From NCBI RefSeq assembly GCF_947500605.1, contig NZ_CANMSJ010000002.1, positions 1-64,000 on the forward strand: a DNA stretch of 64,000 nucleotides, in the 5' to 3' direction. The DNA comes from an uncultured Lacinutrix sp. GTDB taxonomy: Bacteria; Bacteroidota; Bacteroidia; Flavobacteriales; Flavobacteriaceae. Shown piece after piece: positions 35,083 to 46,200 of the stretch (positions are counted from its first letter, which is position 1; every line of letters begins with the position of its first letter). A program made the position numbers and the translations under genes. Under the pieces are notes generated by a model. That model saw nothing but the letters and a program-made list of their open reading frames with translations. It had not been told where the DNA came from and searched no databases.

Positions 35083-36105
35083 TTAAAATAATCCTCCTTG
35101 CGTTGGACCTTTTACTCTTCCTAGATGCTTATAGGCTAATTCTGTGACTTCTCTACCTCTTGGAGTACGCATAATAAAACCTTGTTGAATTAAAAAAGGT
35201 TCGTAAACTTCTTCAATAGTTTCTGGACTTTCGCTTACTGCTGTAGCAATAGTCGATACACCTACTGGCCCTCCTTTAAACTTATCGATTATAGTCGACA
35301 ATATTTTATTATCCATCTCATCTAACCCGTAAGCATCAACATTTAGTGCCTCTAGAGAAAACTTTGCGATTTTAATATCTATACTTCCGTTACCCTTTAT
35401 TTGTGCAAAATCACGAACGCGACGTAACAAAGCATTTGCTATTCTAGGTGTTCCTCTACTTCTACCTGCAATTTCTATTGCCGCTTCCATAGCTATTGGA
35501 ACATTTAGTATTTGTGCACTACGTTGTATAATTGTACTCAATAATTCAGTATCGTAATATTGTAATCTACTCTGAATTCCAAAACGGGCACGCATAGGTG
35601 CTGTTAGCAAACCAGATCTCGTAGTTGCACCAACCAAAGTAAACGGATTTAAATTCAATTGAACCGTTCTTGCATTAGGTCCAGACTCAATCATGATGTC
35701 GATTTTAAAGTCTTCCATTGCAGAATAAAGATATTCCTCTACAATTGGACTTAATCGATGTATTTCATCAATAAAAAGCACATCTCTATCATCTAGGTTC
35801 GTTAATAAACCTGCTAAGTCACCCGGCTTATCTAATACAGGTCCAGAAGTTACTTTAATACCAACATCTAACTCGTTAGCTAGTATGTTTGCCAAAGTAG
35901 TTTTACCTAAACCTGGAGGTCCATGAAACAAAGTATGGTCTAAAGCCTCATTTCTTTGGTTAGCAGCTTCAACGAATATTTTTAAATTCTCCAACACTTG
36001 GTCTTGACCCGAAAAATCTTCAAAAGATAATGGTCTTAATGTTTTTTCGATGTCGAATTCTTCAGAAGAAAAATTATCGCTGGAAGGATCTAGGTTTTCG
36101 TTCAT
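35083..36105 (-). CDS. ruvB: Holliday junction ATP-dependent DNA helicase RuvB
   Basis: RuvB is the hexameric motor driving branch migration with RuvA. From the ATG at 36105 the protein has 340 residues: [20 protein letters not shown], Walker [13 protein letters not shown] (about 65-76), Walker [11 protein letters not shown], sensor 1 in [20 protein letters not shown] with the arginine finger, sensor 2 [18 protein letters not shown], and a C-terminal winged helix with the family-typical ending. A longer frame to 36150 adds an unlikely N-terminus and I reject it. A TATATTTG box at 36200-36207 may be its promoter element. ruvA lies about 4.5 kb away, so the ruv genes are split. Confidence 0.96.
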   Translation of the reverse strand: MNENLDPSSDNFSSEEFDIEKTLRPLSFEDFSGQDQVLENLKIFVEAANQRNEALDHTLFHGPPGLGKTTLANILANELDVGIKVTSGPVLDKPGDLAGLLTNLDDRDVLFIDEIHRLSPIVEEYLYSAMEDFKIDIMIESGPNARTVQLNLNPFTLVGATTRSGLLTAPMRARFGIQSRLQYYDTELLSTIIQRSAQILNVPIAMEAAIEIAGRSRGTPRIANALLRRVRDFAQIKGNGSIDIKIAKFSLEALNVDAYGLDEMDNKILSTIIDKFKGGPVGVSTIATAVSESPETIEEVYEPFLIQQGFIMRTPRGREVTELAYKHLGRVKGPTQGGLF

Positions 36106-36210
36106 GTGGTACTTTCCGCGAAAGCGGTATTCTTGTTTAATTATATACAAAACCCATTATTATATGAGTTCAATGCAAACCGAATAACTTCAGCTTAAAC
36201 AAATATAAAG

Positions 36211-36249
36211 AAAAAGCCTTTCAGTTTTTATTAGACTGAAAGGCTTTTT
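36211..36249 (-). terminator. Intrinsic terminator at the end of the act-cox respiratory operon
   Basis: Perfect 15-base arms (AAAAAGCCTTTCAGT at 36211-36225 and its complement at 36235-36249) with a 9-base loop, 51 bases past the coxA stop. A/T runs flank the stem. It closes the roughly 11.5-kb actABCDEF-coxBA unit. Confidence 0.88.
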
Positions 36250-36300
36250 AATATGTTTTGATTTCTCGTTATTGAGAGATCTTATTTACAAAGTCATTTA

Positions 36301-38088
36301 TTAATGTTGTAATTCTTCTTCTCCTTCTTTTAAAGGAACGTTCTGCATTACGAAATCAACGTCATGTCCTGGTTTACTATAATCGTAAGACCATCTGTAT
36401 ACATGAGGTATTTCTCCTGGCCAGTTACCGTGAATATGCTTCACTGGTGTTGTCCACTCAAGAGTCGTAGCTCTCCATGGGTTTTGAACTGCTTTCTTAC
36501 CGTAGAATATGCTACTAAAGAAATTCCATAAGTATATTAACTGTGCTACACCACCTACTAATGCAAATATTGTAATGATTTGGTTTGTATCTGCTAAATC
36601 ATCGAATAATGGAAAATTAGAGTTTGTGTAATAACGTCTTGGTAATCCAGCCATACCTATAAAGTGCATTGGGAAGAATACTCCATAAGCACAAATAGCT
36701 GTAATCCAGAAGTGGATATAACCTAATTTCTTATTTAACATTCTACCAAACATTTTAGGATACCAGTGATAAATACCAGCAAACATACCGTAAAGTGCAG
36801 ATATACCCATTACTAAGTGGAAATGCGCGATTACGAAATACGTATCATGAACGTTAATATCTAAAGCAGAATCTCCAAGAATAATTCCTGTTAAACCACC
36901 TGTTATAAATGTAGATACGAAACCTATTGAGAATAACATGGCAGGATTCATTTGAATGTTACCTTTCCATATTGTCGTTATCCAGTTAAATGCTTTTACT
37001 GCTGATGGTATTGCAATTAATAACGTTGTGAATGTGAACACTGAACCTAAGAATGGATTCATTCCTGAAATAAACATATGGTGTCCCCAAACTATTGTTG
37101 ATAAAAATGCAATAGCTAAAATTGAAGTAATCATCGCACGGTAACCAAAAATTGGTTTACGTGAATTAGTAGCCATAATTTCTGACACTAATCCCATTGC
37201 TGGTAAGATTACAATATATACTTCTGGATGTCCTAAGAACCAGAATAAGTGTTCAAATAATACAGGCGAACCTCCTTGATAGTGTAAAACTTCTCCTTGA
37301 ATAAAAATATCTGACAAGAAGAACGATGTACCGAAACTTCTATCCATTATTAATAATAATGCTGCAGATAGTAATACTGGGAAAGAAACTATACCAATTA
37401 TTGCTGTTACAAAGAAAGCCCAAATTGTTAATGGAAGTCTAGTCATAGACATTCCTTTTGTACGTAAGTTTATAACTGTAACTACATAATTTAAAGATCC
37501 TAATAATGAAGATGCAATAAATATAGCCATAGCTACTAACCATAAAGTCATTCCCATTCCAGAACCACCTTGTGCCATAGGTAAAGCACTTAATGGAGGA
37601 TAAATAGTCCATCCTGCTGCAGCTGGTCCAGCTTCAACAAAGAAAGAAGATACCATGATAACACTAGAGATAAAAAATAACCAGTAAGAAACCATGTTTA
37701 AGAATCCAGAGGCCATATCTCGTGCTCCAATTTGCAACGGAATAAGTAAGTTACTAAAAGTACCACTTAAACCTGCAGTAAGTACAAAGAATACCATTAT
37801 GGTACCATGTATTGTTACTAATGCTAAATATATATCAGCATCCATAACACCATCTGGTGCCCATTTACCTAATAATGCTTCAAAAATTACATTTGGCTCT
37901 TCTGGCCATGCAATTTGCATACGCATCATTAAAGACATTATTACACCTATAACACCCATTATAGTACCAGTAATAAGGTACTGCTTGGCTATCATTTTGT
38001 GATCAATACTAAATATGTATTTAGTTATGAAAGTTTCTTTATGGTGGTGATCGTCGTGAGCGTCGTGAGTATCTGCGTGTGCTGACAT
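36301..38088 (-). CDS. coxA: Cytochrome c oxidase subunit I
   Basis: Subunit I holds the low-spin heme and the heme-CuB site that reduces oxygen, in the inner membrane. The 595-residue protein has about 12 helices plus a His-rich N-terminus (HADTHDAHDDHHHKE). Visible landmarks are VTIHGTIMVFFVLTAGLSG with the heme a His, FLGHPEVYIVILPAMGLVSE with the CuB His and cross-linked Tyr, WGHHMFISGMNP with the two CuB histidines, and VHDTYFVIAHFHLVMGISAL with the heme a3 and heme a ligands. The HPEVY segment marks a type A1 oxidase. It follows coxB by 26 bases and is the last gene of the act-cox operon. Confidence 0.97.
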   Translation of the reverse strand: MSAHADTHDAHDDHHHKETFITKYIFSIDHKMIAKQYLITGTIMGVIGVIMSLMMRMQIAWPEEPNVIFEALLGKWAPDGVMDADIYLALVTIHGTIMVFFVLTAGLSGTFSNLLIPLQIGARDMASGFLNMVSYWLFFISSVIMVSSFFVEAGPAAAGWTIYPPLSALPMAQGGSGMGMTLWLVAMAIFIASSLLGSLNYVVTVINLRTKGMSMTRLPLTIWAFFVTAIIGIVSFPVLLSAALLLIMDRSFGTSFFLSDIFIQGEVLHYQGGSPVLFEHLFWFLGHPEVYIVILPAMGLVSEIMATNSRKPIFGYRAMITSILAIAFLSTIVWGHHMFISGMNPFLGSVFTFTTLLIAIPSAVKAFNWITTIWKGNIQMNPAMLFSIGFVSTFITGGLTGIILGDSALDINVHDTYFVIAHFHLVMGISALYGMFAGIYHWYPKMFGRMLNKKLGYIHFWITAICAYGVFFPMHFIGMAGLPRRYYTNSNFPLFDDLADTNQIITIFALVGGVAQLIYLWNFFSSIFYGKKAVQNPWRATTLEWTTPVKHIHGNWPGEIPHVYRWSYDYSKPGHDVDFVMQNVPLKEGEEELQH

Positions 38089-38114
38089 AATCTATATATC
38101 TTTATAATCTTTTA

Positions 38115-39191
38115 TTAATTATTTACTAGAGAATTTTTGAATACTTTTTGGGTTTTAATCCAAGCATCATATTCTTCTTGAGTTTCAACTATTATTTTCA
38201 TTTGCATGTTGTAGTGAGATTTACCACAAATTTTATTACATAATAATAAATAGTCAAATGTGTAAGGCTCTAAACCTTCCTCTCCTTTAGCGACTAACTC
38301 TTTAGATTTTTGTACTCTAATATCATTAATATTAGAAACTTTATCCTTCATCTCTGGAGTATCACGCATATCAGCTGTAGTAACTGTAGGAGTAAAACCA
38401 AATTGAGTTATCATACCAGGAACACAGTTCATTTGAGCTCTAAAGTGAGGCATATAAGCTGAGTGTAAAACATCTTGAGAACGCATTTTGAATAATACTG
38501 GACGTCCAACTGGTAAGTGTAACTCTGCAGTAATAATGTCATCTTGAGCGTTAGGATCCGCTTCATCAACACCTAATGTATTTGCACGATCAATATCGAT
38601 TAATCTAACATTAGCTTTTCCTAAAGTATTATCTTCTCCTCCGTAACGTGCTTTCCAGCTAAACTGTTGAGCGTATAATTCTATTATTAAAGGATCGTTA
38701 TCTTCATTAACATTCATTATTGTAGTCCAAGTAAATAAACCTTGAATAATCAATACTGCTAATACAATTACTGGGATAATAGTCCAAATAGCTTCTAACT
38801 TGTTATTATCTGCATAAAACAATGCTTTTTTACCTTTCTCACCTCTATATTTAAAAGCAAAATAATGTAATAAAAACTGAGTTATTGTTTGCACGATGAA
38901 AATAACTATCATTGAGATAATCATTAAACTATCTACACCAGGTCCATGTTCGGAAGCTGAGTTAGACATTAATGGTAAGTCACCAAGTTCAACAAAACTC
39001 CAAATGGTAATGATGTAAATGAAGGCTAAAAAACCTATCATTAAATAACCATTTAATTTATTGTCTTTGTCATTTGCTACTTGATTGTTTCCATCCACTG
39101 AATCGCTTTGGGTTAAATCGAATATCTTGACCATCTGCCAGATGGCAACTAAAATAAATACTAAAACTAAAATTGATAATAAAGCCGTCAT
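38115..39191 (-). CDS. coxB: Cytochrome c oxidase subunit II with extra N-terminal helices
   Basis: Subunit II receives electrons at its CuA centre and passes them to subunit I. The 358-residue protein ends in a periplasmic cupredoxin domain with HSAYMPHFRAQMNCVPGM and CNKICGKSHYNMQMKI, giving the CuA ligands Cys, Cys, His and Met near residues 310-330. There are four hydrophobic segments before it (about 4-22, 48-67, 89-113 and 137-158), twice the usual two. No C-terminal cytochrome c domain is present, so this is not a caa3-type fusion; electrons may come directly from the ActA or ActE hemes. It lies 31 bases after actF. Confidence 0.95.
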   Translation of the reverse strand: MTALLSILVLVFILVAIWQMVKIFDLTQSDSVDGNNQVANDKDNKLNGYLMIGFLAFIYIITIWSFVELGDLPLMSNSASEHGPGVDSLMIISMIVIFIVQTITQFLLHYFAFKYRGEKGKKALFYADNNKLEAIWTIIPVIVLAVLIIQGLFTWTTIMNVNEDNDPLIIELYAQQFSWKARYGGEDNTLGKANVRLIDIDRANTLGVDEADPNAQDDIITAELHLPVGRPVLFKMRSQDVLHSAYMPHFRAQMNCVPGMITQFGFTPTVTTADMRDTPEMKDKVSNINDIRVQKSKELVAKGEEGLEPYTFDYLLLCNKICGKSHYNMQMKIIVETQEEYDAWIKTQKVFKNSLVNN

Positions 39192-39222
39192 TGTTGTCGT
39201 TCTTCTTTATTTAATTGTGTTA

Positions 39223-40614
39223 TTAATAATGAAAATGCTCACTTTCTTTAATAAATGGATTTCTTGTTTGTACTAATGGTGCTTTTGTAAGCGCAGTAAA
39301 TACAATAAAGATAAATAATCCAGCAAAGAATAGTAAAGATGCAATTTCTGGAATTCCAATGTACCATTGATCACCTACTGTTGCAGGCATAATCATATTG
39401 AAAATATCAATATAATGACCTCCTAATATTACAACACCAGCCATTACAACAAACCAAGGAACTCGCTTGTAATCGCTGTTCATTAGTAATAATAATGGGA
39501 AGATAAAGTTCATAGCTAACATACCAAAGAATGGTAATTTATAATCTTCTATTCTAGTTACAAAGTATGTTACTTCTTCTGGAATGTTTGAATACCAAAT
39601 TAACATGAATTGAGAGAACCATAAATATGTCCAGAAAATACTGAAAGCAAACATAAATTTTGCTAAATCATGAATATGACTATCGTTTACGTTTGGTAAT
39701 AAACCTTTACTCTTTAAATATAAAGTTATAAAAGCAATTACAGTAATACCACAAACCATCATTCCTGCTAATACATACCAACCAAATAATGTTGAGAACC
39801 AGTGAGGATCTACACTCATTATCCAATCCCAAGACATCATAGATTCAGTGTATAAAAAGAATACTAAGAATCCTGCTGATATACGGAAAATCTTTTTGAA
39901 ATTTTTATTGTCGTTTGCTTTGTCTTGAGCAATAGAGAATTTTCTTGAAAAGTGTCTATATAAAGACCATCCAGCAATAAAGATTAGACCTCTAATTGCA
40001 AATCCCCAAGTATTTAGCCAACCTTTTTTTCCAGCAACTAATTTATCGAAATCTGCACTAGCAGGATCAACCATATCAGGATTCATCCAAACAAATATAT
40101 TATAGTGCCCAATTGTACCAGAAGCAACAGCAATAGCTAAAACTATTAGAGCACCTGGTAATAGATAAGCAGTTATACCTTCCATTACTCTTAATACTAA
40201 TGGAGACCAACCAGATTGAGACACATATTGAAGTGCATAAAAAGCTAATGCTCCTAATGCTATCATCATAAAAAAGAATGCTGCAACATAGAATGCAGAC
40301 CACGGTCTGTTATGCATTGCGTGCATTACATGATTGACATGCTTTGTATGCTCATCCACTACTTCATGGCCTTCACCATGAGCAGACTCTGATGCATGTG
40401 CATCATGACTTACAGCTTCTACTTGATGTGTTTCTTCTCCATGAGCTGCAGCTTCACCATGTCCACTTCCATGATGTGATTCATTTGCCAACATAGTCTC
40501 TACTTCAGCAAATGATTTATTTGAAGTTATAAAGCCATAGCCAACACCTAATAGTCCTACGACCATTAAAATGATTGCAGTTAATCTTAGTCTATTTGAA
40601 ATTTTGTATTCCAT
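39223..40614 (-). CDS. actF: Alternative complex III subunit ActF, NrfD-like membrane protein with His-rich segment
   Basis: ActF is one of the two large membrane subunits of the quinol:cytochrome c oxidoreductase called alternative complex III. The 463-residue protein has one N-terminal helix (about 11-29), then a loop with 14 histidines between residues 47 and 101, then about nine helices. Conserved stretches are WSAFYVAAFFFMMIALGALA, SVDPHWFSTLFGWYVLAGMM and YLWFSQFMLIWYSNIPEEVT. It lies 21 bases after actE and 31 before coxB, within the act-cox operon. The His-rich loop could bind copper or another metal, which is speculation. Confidence 0.93.
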   Translation of the reverse strand: MEYKISNRLRLTAIILMVVGLLGVGYGFITSNKSFAEVETMLANESHHGSGHGEAAAHGEETHQVEAVSHDAHASESAHGEGHEVVDEHTKHVNHVMHAMHNRPWSAFYVAAFFFMMIALGALAFYALQYVSQSGWSPLVLRVMEGITAYLLPGALIVLAIAVASGTIGHYNIFVWMNPDMVDPASADFDKLVAGKKGWLNTWGFAIRGLIFIAGWSLYRHFSRKFSIAQDKANDNKNFKKIFRISAGFLVFFLYTESMMSWDWIMSVDPHWFSTLFGWYVLAGMMVCGITVIAFITLYLKSKGLLPNVNDSHIHDLAKFMFAFSIFWTYLWFSQFMLIWYSNIPEEVTYFVTRIEDYKLPFFGMLAMNFIFPLLLLMNSDYKRVPWFVVMAGVVILGGHYIDIFNMIMPATVGDQWYIGIPEIASLLFFAGLFIFIVFTALTKAPLVQTRNPFIKESEHFHY

Positions 40615-40635
40615 TATATAATCTTTAACTAAATC

Positions 40636-41193
40636 TTATTTTTCTAAATCTGCCTTCAATTTCATAACATATGAAACTACTTGCCAGCGCTCTTCGTAAT
40701 TTAATTGATTTGCGTAAGAACCCATAGTATTTTTACCATAGTAAATAGTATGATAAATACTACCTTCTGTAATAGCTCGTCCAGCATCATCGTATCTTGG
40801 TATACCAAGAATTTTTTCTCTTTGTACTAATTTACCTTTACCGTCACCTTTGGTTCCGTGGCAAATTCCACAATAAATATCAAATAATTCTTTACCTCTT
40901 ACGTAATCTACTTGAGTAGAATCTAAAACGTTTTTTAAATTTGCTTTAGCTTCATTGTAACCTTCAGTAGTATTATCAATATCAAAAGGCGTATAACCTC
41001 TAGCTATTGTTCCTTCTGCAGGTAACTGAGCTTCTACTCCATTTGCGAAAGCATCAGACTCTTGATATGTTTCGTATGCAACTGATTCGTACATATTAGG
41101 CATGTATTCATAATTCGGTCTCGAATCTTTCTTACAAGCTACTATCGACACTAGAACCAGCGCTAATATTGTTATGTTAAATATGCTCTTCAT
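40636..41193 (-). CDS. actE: Alternative complex III subunit ActE, mono-heme cytochrome c lipoprotein
   Basis: The 185-residue protein has a lipoprotein signal (MKSIFNITILALVLVSIVAC, Cys20) and a cytochrome c domain with the heme site CGICH at 108-112. The axial Met is probably in GKNTMGSYANQLNYEERWQV. In alternative complex III the ActE heme is the likely exit point handing electrons to the oxidase. It lies between actD (9 bases) and actF (21 bases). The sequence MPNMYESVAYETYQ before the heme domain is typical of Bacteroidota ActE. Confidence 0.93.
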   Translation of the reverse strand: MKSIFNITILALVLVSIVACKKDSRPNYEYMPNMYESVAYETYQESDAFANGVEAQLPAEGTIARGYTPFDIDNTTEGYNEAKANLKNVLDSTQVDYVRGKELFDIYCGICHGTKGDGKGKLVQREKILGIPRYDDAGRAITEGSIYHTIYYGKNTMGSYANQLNYEERWQVVSYVMKLKADLEK

Positions 41194-41202
41194 TGTCTAT
41201 AA

Positions 41203-41733
41203 TTAATGCGTATTATCTACTACGTTTATTTCAACTGCACCAGTTTCTGAAAGTAAATCGTGCAATTCTTTTTCGTTACCATGAACAGCTATTTCCATTA
41301 AAAAGTGGTCATCTGTTGTTCTTGGATCTGGATTTTCTGCTTTTTTAAATGGCCACATTCTACTACGTAAGTAAAACGTTATTACCATTAAGTGAGCCGC
41401 AAAGAAAACCGTTAATTCGAACATAATAGGTACGAATGCAGGCATATTTTCTAAGTAGCTAAAACTTGGTTTACCACCAATGTTTTGAGGCCAATCTTCA
41501 ATCATAATGAAATTCATCATTAAAGTGGCTACTGCTAGACCTACACAACCGTACATAAAAGCTGCGATTGCTATTCTTGTTGGCGCTAATCCCATTGCCT
41601 TGTCTAGTCCATGGACAGGAAATGGAGTATATATTTCTTCAATGTGATGTCTTTTAGCTTTAACTGATTTAACAGCTGCCATTAAAACATCATCATCGTT
41701 ATAAATAGCGTGAATTACTTTTGAAGTTTCCAT
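41203..41733 (-). CDS. actD: Alternative complex III subunit ActD (DUF3341)
   Basis: A 176-residue membrane protein with two helices (about 53-75 and 98-120). DUF3341 features include HAIYNDDDVLMAAVKSVKAK, a ferredoxin-like cytoplasmic start, IYTPFPVHGLDKAMGLAPTR, and FELTVFFAAHLMVITFYL with a conserved His. The tail has DPRTTDDHFLMEIAV. ActD carries no cofactor and packs against ActC and ActF in known structures. It starts 3 bases after actC and precedes actE by 9 bases, so tight co-translation is likely. Confidence 0.93.
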   Translation of the reverse strand: METSKVIHAIYNDDDVLMAAVKSVKAKRHHIEEIYTPFPVHGLDKAMGLAPTRIAIAAFMYGCVGLAVATLMMNFIMIEDWPQNIGGKPSFSYLENMPAFVPIMFELTVFFAAHLMVITFYLRSRMWPFKKAENPDPRTTDDHFLMEIAVHGNEKELHDLLSETGAVEINVVDNTH

Positions 41734-41736
41734 ATG

Positions 41737-43206
41737 CTACTCGTTATTGTTTTTTTGTTCTTTATTATCGAAGTTTGTCACTATTGATGTTCTAGCATCA
41801 GCACCAGTTCCCATTAAAGTTTTTCCAGATTCTCTTAAGTTCTTGTACTTATCTCCTGAAGACTTTAAAATAGTTTTAACTTCTGCTTGCGCTATTACTG
41901 GGAATGTTCTTGAATATAATAAGAATAATACAAAGAAGAATCCTATAGTTCCAATAAATATTCCAATATCTACAAACGTTGGTGAGAACATTGTCCATGA
42001 AGATGGTAAGTAATCCCTGTGTAATGAAGTTACAATAATTACAAAACGCTCAAACCACATTCCTATGTTTACAACAATTGATATTCCAAACGAGAACATA
42101 ATACTTGTTCTAAGTTTCTTGAACCACATAAACTGTGGAGAAAATACATTACAAGTCATCATCGACCAATAAGCCCATGCATATGGTCCAGTTGCTCTGT
42201 TTAAGAAAGCATACTGCTCATACTCAACACCAGAATACCATGCTACAAATAACTCAGTTATATATGCAACACCTACAATAGAACCCGTAATCATAATTAC
42301 AATGTTCATTAATTCGATATGTTGTACTGTAATATAGTCTTCTAAACTACACACTTTTCTCATGATAATAAGTAAAGTGTTTACCATTGCGAAACCTGAA
42401 AATACTGCTCCTGCAACAAAATAAGGAGGGAATATAGTTGTATGCCAACCTGGAATAACAGATGTTGCGAAATCAAAAGATACAATCGTGTGTACAGAAA
42501 GTACTAATGGTGTTGCTAAACCAGCAAGCACTAATGATACTTCTTCAAAACGTTGCCAATCTTTAGCTCTACCCGTCCAGCCAAAACTTAATAAACTATA
42601 TATTTTCTTTTGAAAAGGCTTAATAGCTCTATCACGTAACATTGCGAAATCTGGTAATAAACCTGTCCACCAGAATACTAATGATACAGATAAATACGTT
42701 GATATTGCAAATACATCCCAAAGTAGTGGTGAGTTAAAGTTTACCCATAGCGAACCAAATTGGTTTGGTATTGGTAATACCCAATACGCTAACCATGGTC
42801 GACCCATGTGAATTACTGGAAACAATCCAGCCTGTACTACAGAGAAAATTGTCATTGCTTCTGCAGAACGGTTAATTGCCATTCTCCATTTTTGACGGAA
42901 TAATAATAGTACTGCAGAAATTAATGTTCCTGCGTGACCAATACCAACCCACCAAACGAAGTTAGTAATATCCCAAGCCCATCCTACGGTCTTGTTTAAT
43001 CCCCAAGTTCCAATTCCGGTAGATATTGTGTAAACCATACATCCAACTCCCCATAGGAAAGCTACTAATGCGATAGAGAATACAATCCACCATTGTTTGT
43101 TGGCTTTACCTTCTACAGGAGCTGCGATATCTACGGTTACATCGTGATACGACTTATTGCCTGTAACTAAAGGTCTTCTAATAGGTGCTTCGTAATGAGA
43201 CGCCAT
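41737..43206 (-). CDS. actC: Alternative complex III subunit ActC, NrfD/PsrC-type quinol-binding membrane protein
   Basis: ActC is the NrfD-type integral membrane subunit believed to hold the quinol oxidation site next to the iron-sulfur subunit ActB. The 489 residues include about ten helices. Conserved segments are WDITNFVWWVGIGHAGTLIS near 100, FPVIHMGRPWLAYWVLPIPN, SVHTIVSFDFATSVIPGWHT and MNTLLIIMRKVCSLEDYITV-like helices around residue 260-290. The His residues in IGHAG, VIHMG and LSVHT are family conserved. It lies 34 bases after actB and 3 before actD. Confidence 0.95.
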   Translation of the reverse strand: MASHYEAPIRRPLVTGNKSYHDVTVDIAAPVEGKANKQWWIVFSIALVAFLWGVGCMVYTISTGIGTWGLNKTVGWAWDITNFVWWVGIGHAGTLISAVLLLFRQKWRMAINRSAEAMTIFSVVQAGLFPVIHMGRPWLAYWVLPIPNQFGSLWVNFNSPLLWDVFAISTYLSVSLVFWWTGLLPDFAMLRDRAIKPFQKKIYSLLSFGWTGRAKDWQRFEEVSLVLAGLATPLVLSVHTIVSFDFATSVIPGWHTTIFPPYFVAGAVFSGFAMVNTLLIIMRKVCSLEDYITVQHIELMNIVIMITGSIVGVAYITELFVAWYSGVEYEQYAFLNRATGPYAWAYWSMMTCNVFSPQFMWFKKLRTSIMFSFGISIVVNIGMWFERFVIIVTSLHRDYLPSSWTMFSPTFVDIGIFIGTIGFFFVLFLLYSRTFPVIAQAEVKTILKSSGDKYKNLRESGKTLMGTGADARTSIVTNFDNKEQKNNNE

Positions 43207-43240
43207 AATCCTTTTATAATTGTTCGTTAATTAATCCTTT

Positions 43241-46200
43241 CTATGCTTTCGTGTTTCTCACTTTAGTATGATACTGAACATTAGGTTTAGTACCAACACT
43301 TTCTAATAAGTGATACATACGATCGTCTTCTAAAAGTTTTGCAACTTTACTATCTTTATCGTTAATATCTCCAAATACCATCGCTCCACTGCTACAAGCA
43401 GATGAACAAGCTGTTTGGAATTCACCATCCCTAATAACACGACCATCGCGTTTAGCATCAAGAATTGTTTTCTGTGTTTTTTGAATACACATAGAACATT
43501 TTTCCATGACACCACGAGAACGTACTGTTACGTCTGGGTTAATAACCATTCTTCCTAAATCGTCATTCATAAAGTAATCGAACTCATCGTTTCCATTATA
43601 AAGGAACCAGTTAAAACGACGTACTTTATATGGACAGTTGTTAGCACAGTATCTCGTACCTACACAACGGTTATAAGCCATATGGTTTTGACCTTGACGA
43701 CCATGTGATGTTGCAGCTACTGGACAAACAGTCTCACAAGGAGCATGATTACAGTGTTGACACATTACAGGTTGGAAAGCTACTTGTGGATTATCTGCAG
43801 GATGTTCTAATTCTCCAAATCCTCCTAAAGATCCATTATCTCCAAATAAGCCATCGAAGCCTTCTTTTTTAGCATCATCAGCTTCAAAAGAATCTTCAGA
43901 TGAATAGTATCTATCAATACGTAACCAGTGCATATCGCGACTTCTACGTATTTCCTCTTTTCCTACAACCGGCACATTATTTTCTGCGTGACAAGCTATT
44001 ACACAAGCACCACAACCTGTACAGGCATTAAGGTCTATAGATAAGTTGAAATGATGTCCAATTGAACGATCAAATTCATCCCATAAATCAACATCTGGAG
44101 AAGTTACTTCAACTTCTTCATGATTTAAAGACACCACAGGAACTGCATTCCAATGCTTTTTATCTTTAGTATTAAAAATCTCTAAAGTAGTTTCTTTAAT
44201 AATGTCACCACGACCCATTAAAGTATTTTGTAATTGAACACAAGCAAACTCGTGCATACCAGCTGCCTTTGTTACAGTTACATTTTGTATTGTATTAAAA
44301 CCTTGGTATAATGCATAAGCATTAACTCCAGTTTGCATTTCTTCTTTTAAACCTGCTACTTTACCATAACCAAATGCTAAACCAACAGAACCTTTAGCTT
44401 GACCTGGCTGAATAATTACTGGAACAGTTAATTTATTACCATTAACTGTAACATCTGCATAACTACCATTTAATGCACCTGTTGCTTCGTGTTCGTTAAC
44501 TAATTCTAAAGCTTTTGCATCTGCTGCAGAAACTGTTAAATAGTTATCCCAAGTTGTTCTTGTAATTGGATCTGGAAATTCTTGCAACCAAGGATTGTTT
44601 GCTTGCTGTCCGTCTCCCATTCCTACTTTAGTATATAAAGTAAGTTCCATTCCATTTGAAGTTACACTAGAAGCTAAAGCTCTTGCTGCATTTCCAGATG
44701 GAGTTTCTACATTTTCTTCTGAAGTTTCAGTTGTATCTTCAACTAAATCTCCTGAAAATTTAGAGATATAAGACCCATCATGTAACGCTTGGTTGAATGA
44801 TGCACCACCTAAAATTTCAGAATTCCAAAGTGACTTAATGTAATCGCTATACTTCTCATCGCTACCATTCCAAAGTAATAATGTGTCTTGAAATTGTTTT
44901 GTATCGAATAAAGGGCGAATAGTTGGTTGAATTAATCCAAAATGACCTTTCTTCAACTCTACATCTCCCCAACTTTCTAAGTAGTGAGGTGCAGCAGCTA
45001 TATATTGCGATGCAGAAGCTGTCTCATCTGCTTTCATTGAGAAAGCAACAGATAATTCAGTGTTTTTTAATCCTTCAGCAAAATCTGAAGCATTTGGTAA
45101 TGTATATAGTGGATTTACACCACTCATAATAACAGCTCCAACTTTACCTGCTTTCATATCAGCAACTAAAGACATAACTGCCTTATCATTTCCTTGTCTA
45201 GTTTTAATAGGCTTTTTAGGATTGAAAGCTTTACTGTTAAGCTTTTCATTAATCTCTAAAACTACCGTTTGTGCATTAACATCTTGAAGACCTGTTACAA
45301 CGACACCTGTACTTCCAGCTTTTCTAAGCTCTGAAGCAGCATCTTGTACAGCTTTCTCAATGTTTGCAGGTAAGCTTCCTGAAAAAGCACCACCTACTAA
45401 TAAGCTATGTAATTTTGCTAAAGCTAATTTTTGCTGACTTGGTGTTAAAGGCACACGCTTATCGGCATTTGCTCCAGCTAAAGACATATTAGATTCAAAC
45501 TGAATATGACGAGACATTTTTCCTTTTGTTGGAACACGTCCTTGAGAATATCCAGTATCAAACCCTCCTCCTTGCCAATCTCCTAAGAAATCAGCACCAA
45601 ATGCAACTATTGTTGCAGCTAGTGAAAAATTATAATCGGCTAAGCCTCTTTCGTTATATTTTGCTTGAAATGCATCTAATGCAGTAGACTCCGAAACAGC
45701 GTCATATACTACATGATTTACATTCCCATATTTTTCTTTAAACTCCGCAATTAATTTAGACGTCGTTGGACTAGCATATGTTTGTGTTAATAACACAATT
45801 TGCTTCCCACTGTCTTTTAATGCGTTTAATTTTTGAGTAGTTTCTGAAGTAAAAGTAGACCATGAAATTGCAGATTCGCCTTTCATTGGACTTTGTACTC
45901 TTAAACTATCATATAATCCTAAAACTGATGCATTAACTCTTGCATTTGCTCCAGCATCTGTAGCACCAAGGTTATTATTCTCAATTTTTATTGGACGACC
46001 TTCGCGAGTTTTTACTAAAATACTTGCAAAATCAAAACCATCAGCAATAGTTGTAGCATAATAGTTTGCAACACCAGGAATAATAGAATCTGGTTGTACT
46101 ACGTAAGGTATTGATTTAATTACTGGTCCTTCACAAGCAGCTAAAGATGCAGCAGCTGTACTAAAACCTACGTACTTTAAGAAATCGCGACGTGTTGTAG

